Of a DNA stretch of 64,000 bases, positions 1 through 11,696 are shown piece after piece. Source of the stretch: Batillaria attramentaria (lineage: Eukaryota; Mollusca; Gastropoda; Batillariidae); contig JACVVK020000296.1 of the NCBI GenBank assembly GCA_018292915.2, positions 254,501-318,500 of the forward strand, written 5' to 3'. Each line of letters begins with the position of its first letter. Position 1 is the stretch's first letter. The notes under the pieces are model-generated. The model was not told the DNA's origin, made no database searches, and was given only the letters and a program-made list of their open reading frames with translations. The position numbers and the translations under genes were made by a program.

Positions 1-259
1 ACGTGTAGACTTGCGGAGAGGGAGGTTCGTATTCCTTAGATTCTTTAGCCACTTGGCACACAGTTTTTGCCTTTCCGGCTCTCGACTTCCTCGGGTCCGG
101 GAACATGAAAAGGCCGTCTTACGGCTCCCGTCCTCATCAGTTATGGCACTTGCCCTGCTGGTTAAAGCAGCCAAACGCTTTGCACTGAACCATCTTGGAA
201 CTGATTTCACAGACACCTGCTTTCGCAAAGTGTGTACTGCAGGTATCGTCTGCTACCAT

Positions 260-345
260 GCTCTGGCAGCAGCGCGGGTGACGTCACGCGACCGACCTAA
301 TTTTATTTCCGCCACTAGAGAGAGTGGCAAAATGGCGGCCGCCTA
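260..345. promoter_or_regulatory. CRE-like and YY1-like motif cluster, possible promoter
   Basis: A GC-richer stretch contains TGACGTCA (CRE palindrome) followed about 40 bases later by AAAATGGCGGCCGCC, which resembles a YY1 site. Such pairs are typical of TATA-less animal promoters. No first exon could be tied to it, so the promoter reading is only an inference. Confidence 0.2.
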
Positions 346-634
346 GAAGTGAAAATAGGAGGTCTTTTCGGCGCATTTGTGAGTAAATAGATGCATTAAG
401 GTCACTATTTTAGGCATGGAATGGTTAAGAACATCGATACAAAGGGATAGAAAGCAACTTTGCTTTTGGGTGGACTTCCCCTTTAAGAACAAGACAACAG
501 TTGCTCAGCTGAGTTGATATACTTTATTTTGCACTTTGGTTATTTCATGTACAAGTATTGATGTGCAAAAGAATGTCTAGATGTCACTCTCAACGTTCAG
601 TGGCCCTATGGCTAATCAATAAACAATTCAATTC

Positions 635-672
<38 letters not shown>

Positions 673-2399
673 CCCACAAAGTCGATTGTATATACTGTAA
701 ATAAAATACTATTTGGACTTCTGCTACGATCCATATTAGTTTAGCAGTGAAACGGCGTGTGGCTGAGTCACGGTGTGTGTAGAGCCTTTCTCTCTCAGTC
801 TTACCATTCTCGCAGACGCTAGACACACAGCACCTGACTTAGCTCCTACGGCCTGATATTGCTAGGGTTTTTCTGGATACCAAGCTTGGCTAGTGTGAAA
901 ATGATAACGAACTTGAACACAACGCGAGGCTGACACATTATTTCACACATCAAAAACTAGTGGCGTTATTTTATCGCTACTCCTAGTCGGCAGTCGATCT
1001 CCAGCCTTACCTAGGAGCCGAAACGAGGAACAGACCCCTAAAAGCTAGAAGGTCCGGTTACAAAACTTACAAAAAGAAGACCGACTACAACATTACTGCA
1101 CTGGGTATATGAAGAACTATATATATATATATATATATCAATCGCCTTTCAAGCCTTAAGAAACTTGATACATACAGAGGCTTGTTTGTCTGAGAATAGC
1201 CGCATGTAGGTTTATTTCCCCCGCAGTGATGAAATGTATCAAGTTAGTCGCAGCTTGTAACAAAGACAAGCTGGTTAAGCCAAAGAGACCTACCTGCTTC
1301 AAGCCTGATCAGTGCACGGTCTCGGCAAACGCCCAGATAAAGAGCTGCACTGGTAGAGAATGCTATTGGTTGTTCTGCGCAAGCAGTGTCCTTGGATTTG
1401 CGCATGACGTCAGACGAAAGGCGTAAACAGCACCCTGCCTATTCGGCTCAGCTCCAAGTTGGAATGACCGGGCAAATCACCATGGCTACAAATGATAACA
1501 GTTGGGGCTCCGCCAGCACCACGGGCAGTCAGAATATACAGCATGGCTCCATTTACATTATAGAACGGTCTGAGGGTGCCCCGAAAGCGCACCGCGCTGA
1601 GGGCGCTCCCATGCGTTTACATTATACTGTAGAATCTTGGAAACGTCACGTTCTCCTTGGTTACTAAGAAAGCCAAGAATTTAAGATTGCTGCGCCCAGA
1701 AAGCACGTGTTCGTCACTACCTTCTTTATACATGTCCTACTCAGCTGAAGCGCCAAATAAGTACGATTGAAATCTCTTATTACAGTTGACAGCTATGGTT
1801 GTGAATCTGAGTGAACAGATCGTAATGTCGAAGCTTTTATTTAGGACTGTACGTGGGGTCCAATAGCGTATGAGCGGATGATCGTCAGTCTACATGATGA
1901 TACGTTTGTTGGCACTTCGCACGGACACTGTCAGTCACATAGTCAGCCAGTTTTCTGATTTTTTTTTTTTTTTTTTTAGGATGTAGGTGACCTTATGTAG
2001 GATTCACTACCAGAAGTAATGTCCTAAATGCTGCCAGCCGGTTTAAATGACCACGAAAACGGTCAACATAAAGCTTAGCCTTTGCTCTATGTGCAGTCTG
2101 GCACAATCTTAGGTCAAACTGTGATGTCATTCAAAAGTTATAACCGAGTTGCGCCCGATCAAACTCACTGTGCCTTTAACAAAAAAAATGGATCCGAAAA
2201 GAGGACAACTTGATTTTAACTTGACATTTTCAATCGATTCATACTTTGAAATGAAATCATCAGTCAATCTAATTTGACTTAATGATACGGCACGTTTTCC
2301 GTTTTAGACTGTATGGTGTGCAAATCTACAAATCGTTTCAAATTTGGAGAGTAACGCACTGCTGATGACCATAAGAGAAACTAGAGGAGCAAAGCTTCC
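346..2399. other. Gene-free stretch
   Basis: No exon or domain was recognised on either strand. The stretch holds a (CT)n tract at 639-669, an (AT)n tract at 1119-1138, a second CRE-like TGACGTCA near 1405 and a poly-T run near 1960-1977. The short open frames here have no recognisable protein signature. Confidence 0.5.
639..669. repeat. (CT)n microsatellite
   Basis: About 15 uninterrupted CT units. Confidence 0.9.
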
Positions 2400-4121
2400 T
2401 TGGCTCACTTGTGAGATGGGTCAAGGTCATTCAAAAGAGTATGTTTGTAAAGTTCCTATCACTAGCTATCCTGAAGTAGGGTGTCTCTTGTGTTCATAGT
2501 TCCTAAGAAAACGGCAAATGGCGAAATAACAGTTTTCCCAGGACAGCTTCTATGACCTTGACCTTAGGTCAAGGTCATTCAAGTGAGATCTGTAAGTGAA
2601 GAGCGTATCAATAATTATCATTATGCCAAGTTTGACAGCTCTAGTTTTTGTAGTTTCTGTACAAGCGGTAATGTAAAATTTCACAACAGACAGCTGTAAT
2701 GACCTTGACCTTGAGCCAAGGTCATTCGAATGGGTATGTGTGCATAGGTCTCATTGCTGTCTATCATGGTGCCTTGTTTGGTGCATCTGCTGTTTGTTGT
2801 TTGCAAGAAAATGCTAACGTTAAAGTCTCCGCAAAACATGTTGAATGGCCTTGACCTTGACTCAAGGAAATTGAATACAAGCATGCCAGTACAGGTTTTG
2901 TCAATGTCTATCATCATGCAAAGTTTGATGCCTCTGGTTCCCCTACATTCTGAGAAAACGGCAATTTTAATTTCCAATGTGACAGCTATTGATGACCTTG
3001 ACCTTTAGTCAAGGTTATTCAAAATGGTATTTCTTGAAAGGTCTTACTACTGTTTATCAGCAAGCCAGGTTTGGTGCTACTGCTGTTTATTGTTTCTGAG
3101 AGACTGCAAATGTTAAGGTTTTCGAAGGTTTTCCGCAAAACTGCTTGTGTGGCCTTGACCTTGATTCAAAGTCACTGAATACAGGTATGTCAGTGAAGGT
3201 GTTGTCAATGTCTATCATCTTGCAAAGTTTGATGTCTCTGGCTTTCCTAGATTCTTAAAAATTGCCAATGTAAAATTTTCAAACAGACAAGTTTAGTGAC
3301 CTTGAACTTGCGTCAAGGTCAATCGTTATGGTATGATTTGAAAGGTCTTATGGTTGTCTATCAGCGTGCCGAGTTTGGTGTCTCTGATGTTCATTGTTTC
3401 TGAGAAAATGCCAATGTTAAGGTTTCGGAAGGTTTTCCGCAAAACAGCTTGCGTGGCCTTGACCTTGACTAAAAGTCACTAAGTACAGGTATGTCAGTAA
3501 AGATGTTGTCAATGTCCATCACCATGCAGAGTTTGATGTCTCTGGCTTTTTTAGACTCTGAGAAAATGCCAATCTAAATTTTCCAAACAGACAGCTTTAG
3601 TGACCTTGACCTTGGGTCAAGGTCAATCACTATGGTATTTTTTGAAAGGTTTTATGGCTGACTACCAGCGTGTCAAGTTTGGTGCATCTGCTGTTCATTG
3701 TTTCTGAGAAAATGCCAATGTTAAGGTTTCATCAGGCTTTCCGCAAAACAACTTGCATGGCCTTGACCTTGACCCAAAGTCACTAAATATAGACAAGCCG
3801 GTAAAGGTATTGTCAATGCCCATCATCATGCAAAGTTTGATGTATCTGGCTTTTCTAGATTCTGAGAAAATGCCAATGTAAACTTTCCAAACAGACAGTT
3901 TTAGTGACCTTGACCTTGGGTCAAGGTCAATAATTATGGTATATTTTGAAAGGTCTTATGGCTGTCTATCAGCAGATTAATTTTGGTGTCTCTGCTGTTT
4001 GTAGATTCTGAGAAAAGGCCAATGTTAAGGTTTACTGCGGACACACAGACACACAGACACACACACAGACAGACGACGGAGGGTTATTACATAGACTCAC
4101 TTTGTTACACAAGTGAGCCAA
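2400..4121. mobile_element. Element with 14-bp terminal inverted repeats and internal ~150-bp array
   Basis: The left end reads TTGGCTCACTTGTG (2400-2413) and the right end CACAAGTGAGCCAA (4108-4121), an exact 14-bp inverted pair. The interior is an array of about ten ~150-bp units. Two unit types alternate (about 300-bp higher-order period). One is centred on TGACCTTGACC and GGTCAAGGTCA arms around a 3-base spacer; the other begins TGGCCTTGACC. Before the right end lies a short CACA/CAGA tract. No transposase is present, so it is non-autonomous. The pentamer AAAGC flanks both sides (2391-2395 and 4122-4126), but five bases are weak evidence for a target duplication. The right end recurs near 40.7 kb. 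Confidence 0.6.
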
Positions 4122-6089
4122 AAAGCATTTCTCAGTCACAGACGAGCAAATAAACGTCTTTGCCCGACAAGAAAATGGAAACCATCTATATCCCTTAATA
4201 CGCACGATAATGAAACCAACGATGTTGCCTTATCAATAAACAACTTCACAAGGACACCTTCATGATAAAGCAGCTGCCCCCGTCTTCTTACCAAAGAACA
4301 GAACAACCAGCAAGTGGTAGGTTCAAGGAAATTCCACTTAATGTTTTGGACAGACAAAACCAGATGGTTGTGCAACGTAGTGAATGGGAATGTTACTTGA
4401 TTATAAATAATTATATTGATGGTGGCATCATCATCAAGTACTCAAATCAGATGTGGCTGGACAAACATTAATGCAAACCATTATTGATTGTTCCAAACTT
4501 CAGAGCAGACTCGTGTGTTTTCCTGTGATTTTTTTTCATAAAGGTGATCCTTTTTTTCCCCGAATGCTTTGCATGACATTGACTGTCACACGCTATTGTA
4601 CAACAGTTATCCCCAAAGTCTTCCAGATCGTGCATGGCTAGCGCCAAACGCAGAAAACAGCACACCCGTATGTTCCACAATAATGCAGGTCAATTTACAT
4701 TTAAGATCACAGAATCGTAAGAACAGGGGCAGGATCTCCATGCATTGAACCATCCACCCTACAATCTCCTCTCTATCCCAAACGATGATTGATAGTTTGC
4801 TACACAGAAACTGAAGCACGCAGGATGGAAATTCACAAAGGCCCTGTACCCCGAGAAACCCGTCATTCCACAGTTCAACCCTATACTTGATTCAAGGTAC
4901 TGTAATTATCTTCTCATGTGAAGGAGGCGGTTAAAACTTTGCAAGACTAGCTGAGAGAGATTTCCGGCCTAAGAACATTATGAGTTTGGTGGCGTTCCGT
5001 GCACTCGTTCCGTTTCACAGCACCAGGGACATTACATCTGGTACACATGCACCACACATATATATGCGTTTCTGCCGAAAAAGGGATAAAGACCATTCAG
5101 CCAACTCACAGATTTTAAAAAAAAAACTTTTCAACATCTGCTGCAACGGGGAGATAACATTTTTGTCCTGTCAGTTCCGCCCTCAGTTTGTTCTTCACGT
5201 TATGAGACCATGGCCAATAGTTTGAAACTTACGGTTTTTACATTGTGGACAGTTAACTGATCTGCAACGTCAGGTTTGAGATCAGCACATTCAGTCTGAG
5301 GGTGATTCATGTTTATTCTTTTCCCTTCAAATGTCCTGTCAGTTACGCTGGAGTAGAATCCTAGAACCGAATAACCATCCTCTTGTTCTTACAGTATCTC
5401 ATCACGTCGTCGCAGTTATCTAGCAGCTGGATGATACAGTTCCTGGCACATTTATCATTGGTGGAATAACAGTGCCGACATAGACCCCCGAAGTCTAAAT
5501 CTGTTCACACATACACTGAAAACACAGTATCAGCGCAACAACCAACATACCTCTCCCTCCGTCAGCTCCTACCGAAAAGACAGGTTTGCTGACCTTGAAA
5601 TGCCCATGAATTGTAGTGTGCTGGCATTTTTTATTCTCGTTGCACTGTCTTCGGCATCACCCATATGTGGTAGAAAAGGGCGTCAAACCCTCAAACAACT
5701 TCCCACCGACCCATGAGCTATAGTGGATGCAAAGGCGACCCAAGCCAGAGCGCCCTCAGACTCCCACCTGTAGGTAGTCTGAGAGCGGTACGCTTTCGGA
5801 GCGACTCGTCCGAGTGTAAACTCGACAGGGCGCTCTCAGAGCGTTCTCAGAGCGGTATTTTGAGCTAATGTAAACGGGGCCAGAGAGTGTGTCAGAGCAC
5901 GCAGTACGGTCAGATTGCGTTAAAATGACTAAGAACTGGAAAAAAAATTGTCACGTCCGCGCTTCGCACGTCATTAACAAATTTTGCCTTCAATCGGGCA
6001 ATGATAACCTCGAAGTCAACAAACACGGACAGTCCATAGCATTGTTGAAACATTCAAATTTAATCTGCACTCTTTGCACTCTCAAACAG
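4122..6089. other. Gene-free stretch upstream of the GIMAP genes
   Basis: No P-loop exon for the first GTPase domain was found here, although the sister introns downstream are only about 460-580 bases long. A degenerate SINE-C-like tail (GATATCACCC-type motif with GGTAGAAAAGGGCGT) lies about 5625-5715. A CTCAGAGCG-rich segment with internal inverted similarity lies at 5735-5880. Confidence 0.45.
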
Positions 6090-6534
6090 GTTGTTGATAC
6101 GCCAGGGGTACTGGATACAGATCGACAAGAAGGCAGCGTAGAGGACGAGATCCGAAAGTGCTTAGATCTCAGTGCCCCGGGACCCCACGCCTTCATCATG
6201 ACGTTAAACCTGTGTAACAGATTCACTGCTGAAGAGTACCGGGCCTATGAAATATTCAAGAGGCTTTTCGGCAGAGAAATACTGAACCACATTATCGTAT
6301 GTTTTACACATGGGGACCAACTTGAAGGTACGACAGTTCAGGAAATGCTCAGAAGGGCACCGGTGAATCTGAAACAGATTATGAGAGAAGTGAACAACCG
6401 GTACGTTGTATTCAACAACAAAGAGGTCGACGAAAGGAATGACAGCCAGGTTCTGAAACTGATTCGGGCTGTTCGTGATCTGCAGTCAGTACGAAAGTCT
6501 TTTAGAAAATTACTGCTAAGGCGCCACGTCAAAG
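6090..6534 (+). CDS. Exon: GIMAP domain 1, G3-G5 part
   Basis: The exon begins at acceptor CTCAAACAG in phase 0 with VVDTPG (G3). LSAPGPHAFIM, RFTAEEY, FTHGD (G4) and NRYVVFNN (G5) follow, all hallmarks of AIG1 domains. It ends at donor GTAATT in phase 1, leaving one base that joins the next exon to code Glu. The basic tail RKLLLRRHVKG links the two domains. Confidence 0.8.
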
Positions 6535-6651
6535 GTAATTATTTCAATCACTTATCTAAATTTTTTGTTATTAAAAAAAAAATAGTGTTCCATTTTCATG
6601 TGCGCATTTATGGAAGACTTTACATTACAAAAAAAGTACATGACTTTTCAG

Positions 6652-6701
<50 letters not shown>

Positions 6702-7066
6702 GGAGGGGGGGGGTTAACGTCCTTTTCCATCACATAAGGGTGATATCAAAGACAGGGCAACGAGAAAAAAAGGCTAAACATTCAAATGCAAACCTGTGGT
6801 GAGGTTTTTCAATGTTACAGAACAAGAGAAGACAAGCGGAGCTGTCCGTTTAGTGTTACTGGGCAAGGCAGGTGACGGTAAGAGCGCCACTGGCAATTCC
6901 ATCATAGGTTCCAGTGACGCCTTTGAAACTTGCCGTGGCTTTTCTGGTACAAAGGACTGTCAGCAGAAGTCGATTATAATCGGCAATACGGAAGTTCAGG
7001 TTCGTCCGTCAGACAGGGGCAACCTCTGTAGCGACCGATCGCATTTTTTTTTTATATCCGTGGCTT

Positions 7067-7141
<75 letters not shown>

Positions 7142-8000
7142 TCGTGCACGTTTTAGTTACTTATGGTTGATTTTTGGCATTAGTTCTCAGGCGAGGCCTT
7201 GTTTTTCATTTTTCAATGATATGATTCTATATGCGGGCATCTTGCAGTTTTCCTCTTCAGGGATCAATGAAGTATTATCTTATCTCACATAATATAATTA
7301 TGATGGACATGCCCTCACGCTGGTTTGTAACTTGAGTAAGACTCAAAGAAAGGAGCGTGTGCCACTGTGCTCTAACGTAAATAGTACTGATATAATATAT
7401 GCATTCATTTCTAATATGTAATTTTTATTGAATTGAACTTCACATTGAATGAAATACATAAAAAAGCGAGAGGTTGCATTGTTGCATGCCAAACGAGTAT
7501 GGAATGTTCATATTACCTTATAACACCTGGAGAACCAGGGCCTCTGATTCAATTTTTGTTGTTGTGTTTGCTGGCAGGTTGTCGACACACCTGGAGTTTT
7601 CAACGATTCTAGACCGGATCTTGATATTCTGAATGAGATTAAACAGTTACTGCGTGCTGGTGACTTTGTGCCCAACGCTTTCATTTGGGTTGTGAGTTTG
7701 TGCCGAAGATTTATGAAAGAACACTACATGGCATACAAATATACCAAAGATATTCTTGGAGAGGACATAGTAAATTACATGATTATTGTCTTTACCCACG
7801 GAGATAAAGTGGGAGAATGGTCAGTTGAAGAAATGCTGCAAACTGCGCCTACGTATCTTAAAGAGATTTTGAAGGAGGTGAAAAACAGATACGTTGTTTT
7901 CAACAACGAGACAGCCAACGACGAGACGAAGGACACCCAGGTTCTGAAACTTTTACACGCCGTCCGGTCTATGTACTACTGTACATGTACATTCCACTGA
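6090..8000 (+). CDS. Tandem AIG1/GIMAP-type GTPase, three exons, 5' end missing
   Basis: Three exons (6090-6534, 6821-6999, 7578-8000) join in frame to 348 codons plus a stop. Exon 1 codes the G3-G5 half of one AIG1 GTPase domain. Exons 2 and 3 code a second domain with its own P-loop. Introns are short (286 and 578 bases) with GT-AG ends. AIG1/GIMAP proteins are membrane-associated immune-type GTPases, and multi-domain members such as GIMAP8 exist. The start is unknown: the segment coding the P-loop of domain 1 and the initiator ATG were not found in the preceding 6 kb. They may lie beyond the window, or the gene may be a 5'-deleted copy. Exon boundaries and phases match the neighbouring complete GIMAP gene, which supports the model. 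Domain 2 is divergent around the usual PGPHAF motif. Confidence 0.7.
6655..6699. repeat. (CA)n microsatellite
   Basis: About 22 CA units in the first intron of the tandem GIMAP gene, directly followed by a SINE-C fragment in reverse orientation. Confidence 0.9.
6713..6780 (-). mobile_element. SINE-C fragment (3' body)
   Basis: The reverse orientation matches the body of the SINE-C family: GTTAACGTCCTTTTCC, then GGGTGATATCAAAGAC, then GGGCAACGA. The tRNA-like head is absent. Confidence 0.6.
6821..6999 (+). CDS. Exon: GIMAP domain 2, P-loop
   Basis: Acceptor CAATGTTACAG precedes an exon reading VRLVLLGKAGDGKSATGN, with the Walker A motif GKAGDGKS and the GIMAP-typical SATGNSIIG. It starts with two bases that complete the split Glu codon and ends in phase 0 at donor GTTCGT, the same donor sequence as in the P-loop exon of the next GIMAP gene. 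Confidence 0.85.
7071..7139. repeat. (TG)n microsatellite
   Basis: About 34 TG units in the second intron of the tandem GIMAP gene. Confidence 0.95.
7578..8000 (+). CDS. Exon: GIMAP domain 2, G3-G5 part and stop
   Basis: Acceptor TGCTGGCAG opens phase 0 on VVDTPG. FTHGDKV (G4) and NRYVVFNNE (G5) are clear. The segment usually reading SSPGPHAF is RAGDFVPNAF here. The frame ends with YYCTCTFH and TGA shortly after the conserved VLKLLHAVR, earlier than in domain 1. The C-terminus may therefore be truncated, or a donor may be used before the stop. Confidence 0.8.
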   Translation, partial: VVDTPGVFNDSRPDLDILNEIKQLLRAGDFVPNAFIWVVSLCRRFMKEHYMAYKYTKDILGEDIVNYMIIVFTHGDKVGEWSVEEMLQTAPTYLKEILKEVKNRYVVFNNETANDETKDTQVLKLLHAVRSMYYCTCTFH

Positions 8001-8046
8001 ACGAAAAGTGCTCACAGCAGTTTGGTATTGCCCCTGATATACCGAG

Positions 8047-8310
8047 GTGAGCGGTGGTCTAATAGGTAGTGCGTCGGATTTAGCCGCTGTGCTACTGTAC
8101 GGCCGTCACCAATGTCATGGCGATGAAGCGTGGGTTCGAGCCCAGGTCGAGCTTGTGATATGTGATACCCGTTTTTTCCTGGCTACCGGGCTGCTCGTCG
8201 GGGGTTTCTTTCCGGGTTATATATATAGGATAGGTATTGGGTGGCGCTGCACCGCGGCGACGCGCTTCCCCCGGGGAGAGCAGTCCGAATTTCAATAAAG
8301 TTGTAAAAAT
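8047..8310 (+). mobile_element. SINE-B copy 1
   Basis: A tRNA-like head (GTGAGCGGTGGTCTAATAGG as box A region, GGGTTCGAGCCC as box B) is followed by a body containing CGGGGGTTTCTTTCCGGG and GCGCTGCACCGCGGCGACGC. The end is AT-rich. At least three other copies in this window align to it. Confidence 0.8.
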
Positions 8311-8806
8311 ATATATATATATATAAAATAAAATAAAAAATCTCTCGATCAGCTCACTTGCAAATATGCATTGATCAATGGACTGCTTACAAGAAGTTGT
8401 ATGTGCGATTTTTGTAGTATCACCACATACTGGTGACATTTGGAAAAAGCCTACGAGCGCTCAGGAATGGCTTGCACGTTTATTATAAATCATTGCAACA
8501 GTTCTCAGTGAAATCTGCAGTCGGGTTATGCACTCTGAACACCGTTTTACTCCCTCGTGGCGATGCTGATGATGGTGAAGACATGGTCGTACCAGGAAAA
8601 GACAAAACAAGCAAAATCAAACCTGAAGAATGTGTTCTTGTTATTGTATTCCATTTGTAACCGTAATGGGTTCACGCCAGCTTATGGTTAAACATATTTC
8701 TCTTCCGGTGAAATGTTCTCAATTTCCTGTTTGTGTTGCTGTTTGAAAAAAAAATGACTGTTCCAATGTGTGTCATAGAGATAAAATACTGACTGCAGAC
8801 GGATTT

Positions 8807-8843
<37 letters not shown>

Positions 8844-9145
8844 AACAAAATGGGACACTGCAGTGGGCAAAACCTTAAACACCCGGGAAGGAGGTACTTT
8901 AATATAGTTATTTGTGAGTTATTTGTGTCATACAATCCTTTTTTTGCCGTGGCGGCGACCATAGCGTCCCTTGTACCTTGTTGCAGAACTGACAATACTT
9001 TCCAGACCTGCACATGTTATGAAAAACAAATATTTATAATCATATGTTTATATTATTTTCCTTCATGCCGGCTCATCCGGAGCAATATAGAAATCATGAC
9101 ATATTCTCTGACCGACAACTAAAAATAAATGTATCTTTTCATCAT

Positions 9146-9190
<45 letters not shown>

Positions 9191-9296
9191 CCACCTAATT
9201 ATTTGCAGCTGCTAAAAGGGGTCCCCGCCGACTCCACGGGTAGCCTGAATAGGCTGAATATAATTATTTAGCACTAACAGCAAAGAAAGGTAACTT
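8311..9296. other. Gene-free stretch between the GIMAP genes
   Basis: No exon was recognised. It contains a (CA)n tract at 8811-8840 and a (GT)n tract at 9151-9189. Confidence 0.5.
9151..9189. repeat. (GT)n microsatellite
   Basis: About 19 GT units. Confidence 0.9.
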
Positions 9297-10888
9297 AGAG
9301 ATCTAACCTCCCAACAAAAAAGCTTTCCGAAGTGGGAAAACATTTAACAGAGTCGACCGTGCAAGCACAGTCAACTGACTGTCACAGTTGCAGAGTTCAC
9401 CCAATGTCCAGAAACAGCGACAAAACCGTGCCGCAAAACTGCCCCCACTTGTCGGGGTCCGTCCACGCTGCAGTGCACATCCCGTGCAACCCGGCTCATT
9501 ATATTACCAAGTCGCGGATACGTCAGTTTAGACAACTGAGCGACTGTTGACGTGGCGCAAGCTATTCTACGACAGGTAAGTACACGCATTTGAAAGCAAT
9601 TTTGATTCTTGCGTAAACATTTCAGCTCGCATACGAGCGACACTGGCCAAATTCAAAAGTGACACGACTTGTATCGGGATCACTGCGGACACTACTGACT
9701 TGGTCACGGCTGCTGTGCTGACCACTGCACGGACTGATGACCACTGCACGATGATGTGCACAGTAGCGTGGACGGACCCCAACAGGAAGTGGGGGCAGAG
9801 TGAGAGAGTGAGTGAGTTTTTAGGGCTTAAAGCCGAACAAGCCACAAAGACTAATTCGTGGCTGAGTGTGCCTGCACTACATGAAAAAAAAGTAACCTTG
9901 GACAAAGGATGCAAACTGGTGTACGGTGCAATATAAACCCAGGACATGCAGGAGACGCCGCACCTTCATGCTAATTTCTCTAACTCCCGATTACAAAACA
10001 AATAGCAATTACAACTAAGTAGAACAAAGATATATACAAAGCGCATATACAGCAAATATTGCAACTTATCATCTCCTAGGCGCAATAAACCAGTTCGCAG
10101 CATATGCCCAACATTACTTATTCCTAGCTACTGGTAGTGCAGACGTGATTCAGGGGCTCTAAAAGAAGAAATATAGATGAAAGGGCCGAACTTAGAAATC
10201 AGAAGAAAAATGAGAGGGAGGACAGAGCGGCTAAATTCGGGAGGTTTCAAAGAGAAAGGGACAGGCGAATGGGCTGCTGAGGGATAGATCGAGATAGAAA
10301 GGAAAATTCCTTAGTTGCCAATGAAGACAACATGCCTGGGATGCAGTTGGAGAAAAGACCGCCCCAACACGGAACCTCCCCGCCGTGAGGCGGTTTGTGA
10401 AAACAACACACCAGAGAGGGGTGCGTAATTGTGAAGGTCTTCAACATGACAGGTGTTCAGCAGCACCAGCAGGGCGCTGCGAACAAAGCCCGCCAATGTG
10501 AAGACCAGGTGCGGGGAATCCAGTGAAGTCGGCCTTCAGAAACGACCCTCAGATGTCTCACTGGACCAAGGGTCAGCAGACACCCGCTTACTGATCTTCC
10601 CCCGGAGGAGACTTTAAGAGAGCAAAAGACAGGTGAATGGACCGATGGAAGTAGAAATAAGAGTAAAGAAAGAGCAACAGGGGTGGGCAAGCTCAGCGAA
10701 ATCAGCCCCGCCGCTTGAAGGCGAGCTCATGGGGTCTGGGGCAGTTTTCGGCACGGTTTTGTCGCGGTTTCTGGACAATGTGTGAACTCTGCAACTGTGA
10801 CAGAATCAGTTGACTGTGCTTGCACGGTCGACTCTGTAAAATTTGTTCCCACGTTCGGAAAGCTTTTTGTTGGGAGCTTAGATCTTTA
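9297..10888. repeat. Nested inverted repeat, possible foldback or long-TIR transposon
   Basis: The outer arms, 9297-9450 and 10733-10888, are about 150 bases long and roughly 90% alike as inverted copies. Both carry AGATCTAA-type ends, CAACAAAAAAGCTTTCCG and GTCGACCGTGCAAGCACAGT. A second inverted pair lies inside the left half: 9440-9490 against 9745-9800, sharing GGGGTCCGTCCACGCT. No transposase frame was recognised in the 1.3 kb interior. It could be a long-TIR non-autonomous DNA transposon or a foldback element. Confidence 0.6.
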
Positions 10889-11099
10889 ATTCACGTCTAG
10901 AAGGCGTTTACTGCATCCAGTGATAAAGACATGAATAGGCCACGCGAGGCGTAAAGCAAGGTTGTTGGGGCGTTGTAAACTGCCTGCACAAGATAGCATA
11001 CTACGTGCAGCAGAGTAGGCTTACATTTTTGAGAAACGTTCGCCTCGTTGGCCGGGGACCAGGCCTGTGCTGAAACAACTGCACATGACAAACCTGCAC

Positions 11100-11175
11100 T
11101 ACATTGCTGTACTTCCCTAAACCGGGCGGCGGCTTTAACGTTGCTTTTCAGGTGACGAATCGATTCGACGGCTGA
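11100..11175 (+). other. Possible 5' UTR exon of the GIMAP gene
   Basis: A consensus donor GTAAGT at 11176 is the natural partner of the acceptor ending at 11361, in front of the ATG exon. The left boundary (transcription start) cannot be read from sequence, so 11100 is only a placeholder. Confidence 0.25.
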
Positions 11176-11181
11176 GTAAGT

Positions 11182-11183
<2 letters not shown>

Positions 11184-11234
<51 letters not shown>
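11184..11234. repeat. (TG)n microsatellite
   Basis: About 25 TG units, followed by a G run at 11240-11252. Confidence 0.9.
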
Positions 11235-11235
<1 letters not shown>

Positions 11236-11361
11236 AAAAGGGGGGGGGGGGGGCGGAGGGGCGTGTGTGTCTGTGTTTGTTGGCATATTTATAATGTTGA
11301 ACATTGGATCTGTCGGGTAAAATGTGACAGTGTCTAACGCTGCTGTACGTTTCGTTTTCAG

Positions 11362-11658
11362 ATTTAGTCTCGTTCATCGTTCATCATGGACACCCTAATA
11401 GAGCTGTCTTCCAGCACGTTCTATATTCTTCCTTTGATTCTGACGCTTTCACTTCTTCTGCTGTTCAGGCACCGACTCTCGGGCTGGTTTCTGAGAAAGG
11501 CGACTACAGGTAAATGATTTTCACCCGGATATCGGAGCTAAAACACATACAATAGAACCGAGTGAGCCCGGTGCTATTTTGGAGCCATCCAGGCTGCATA
11601 TGAAAGCCGGGGAGTTTCAAGCTTGCAACTTTGCAGTAATTGATATCCTGAATCAGTC

Positions 11659-11696
<38 letters not shown>

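Noticed and set aside
590..826. Minus-strand frame with Arg-Glu repeats
   Set aside because: Produced by the (CT)n tract; no domain.
2681..3008. Open frames inside the 2.4-4.1 kb repeat array
   Set aside because: They do not persist from one ~150-bp unit to the next, so they are not selected coding sequence.
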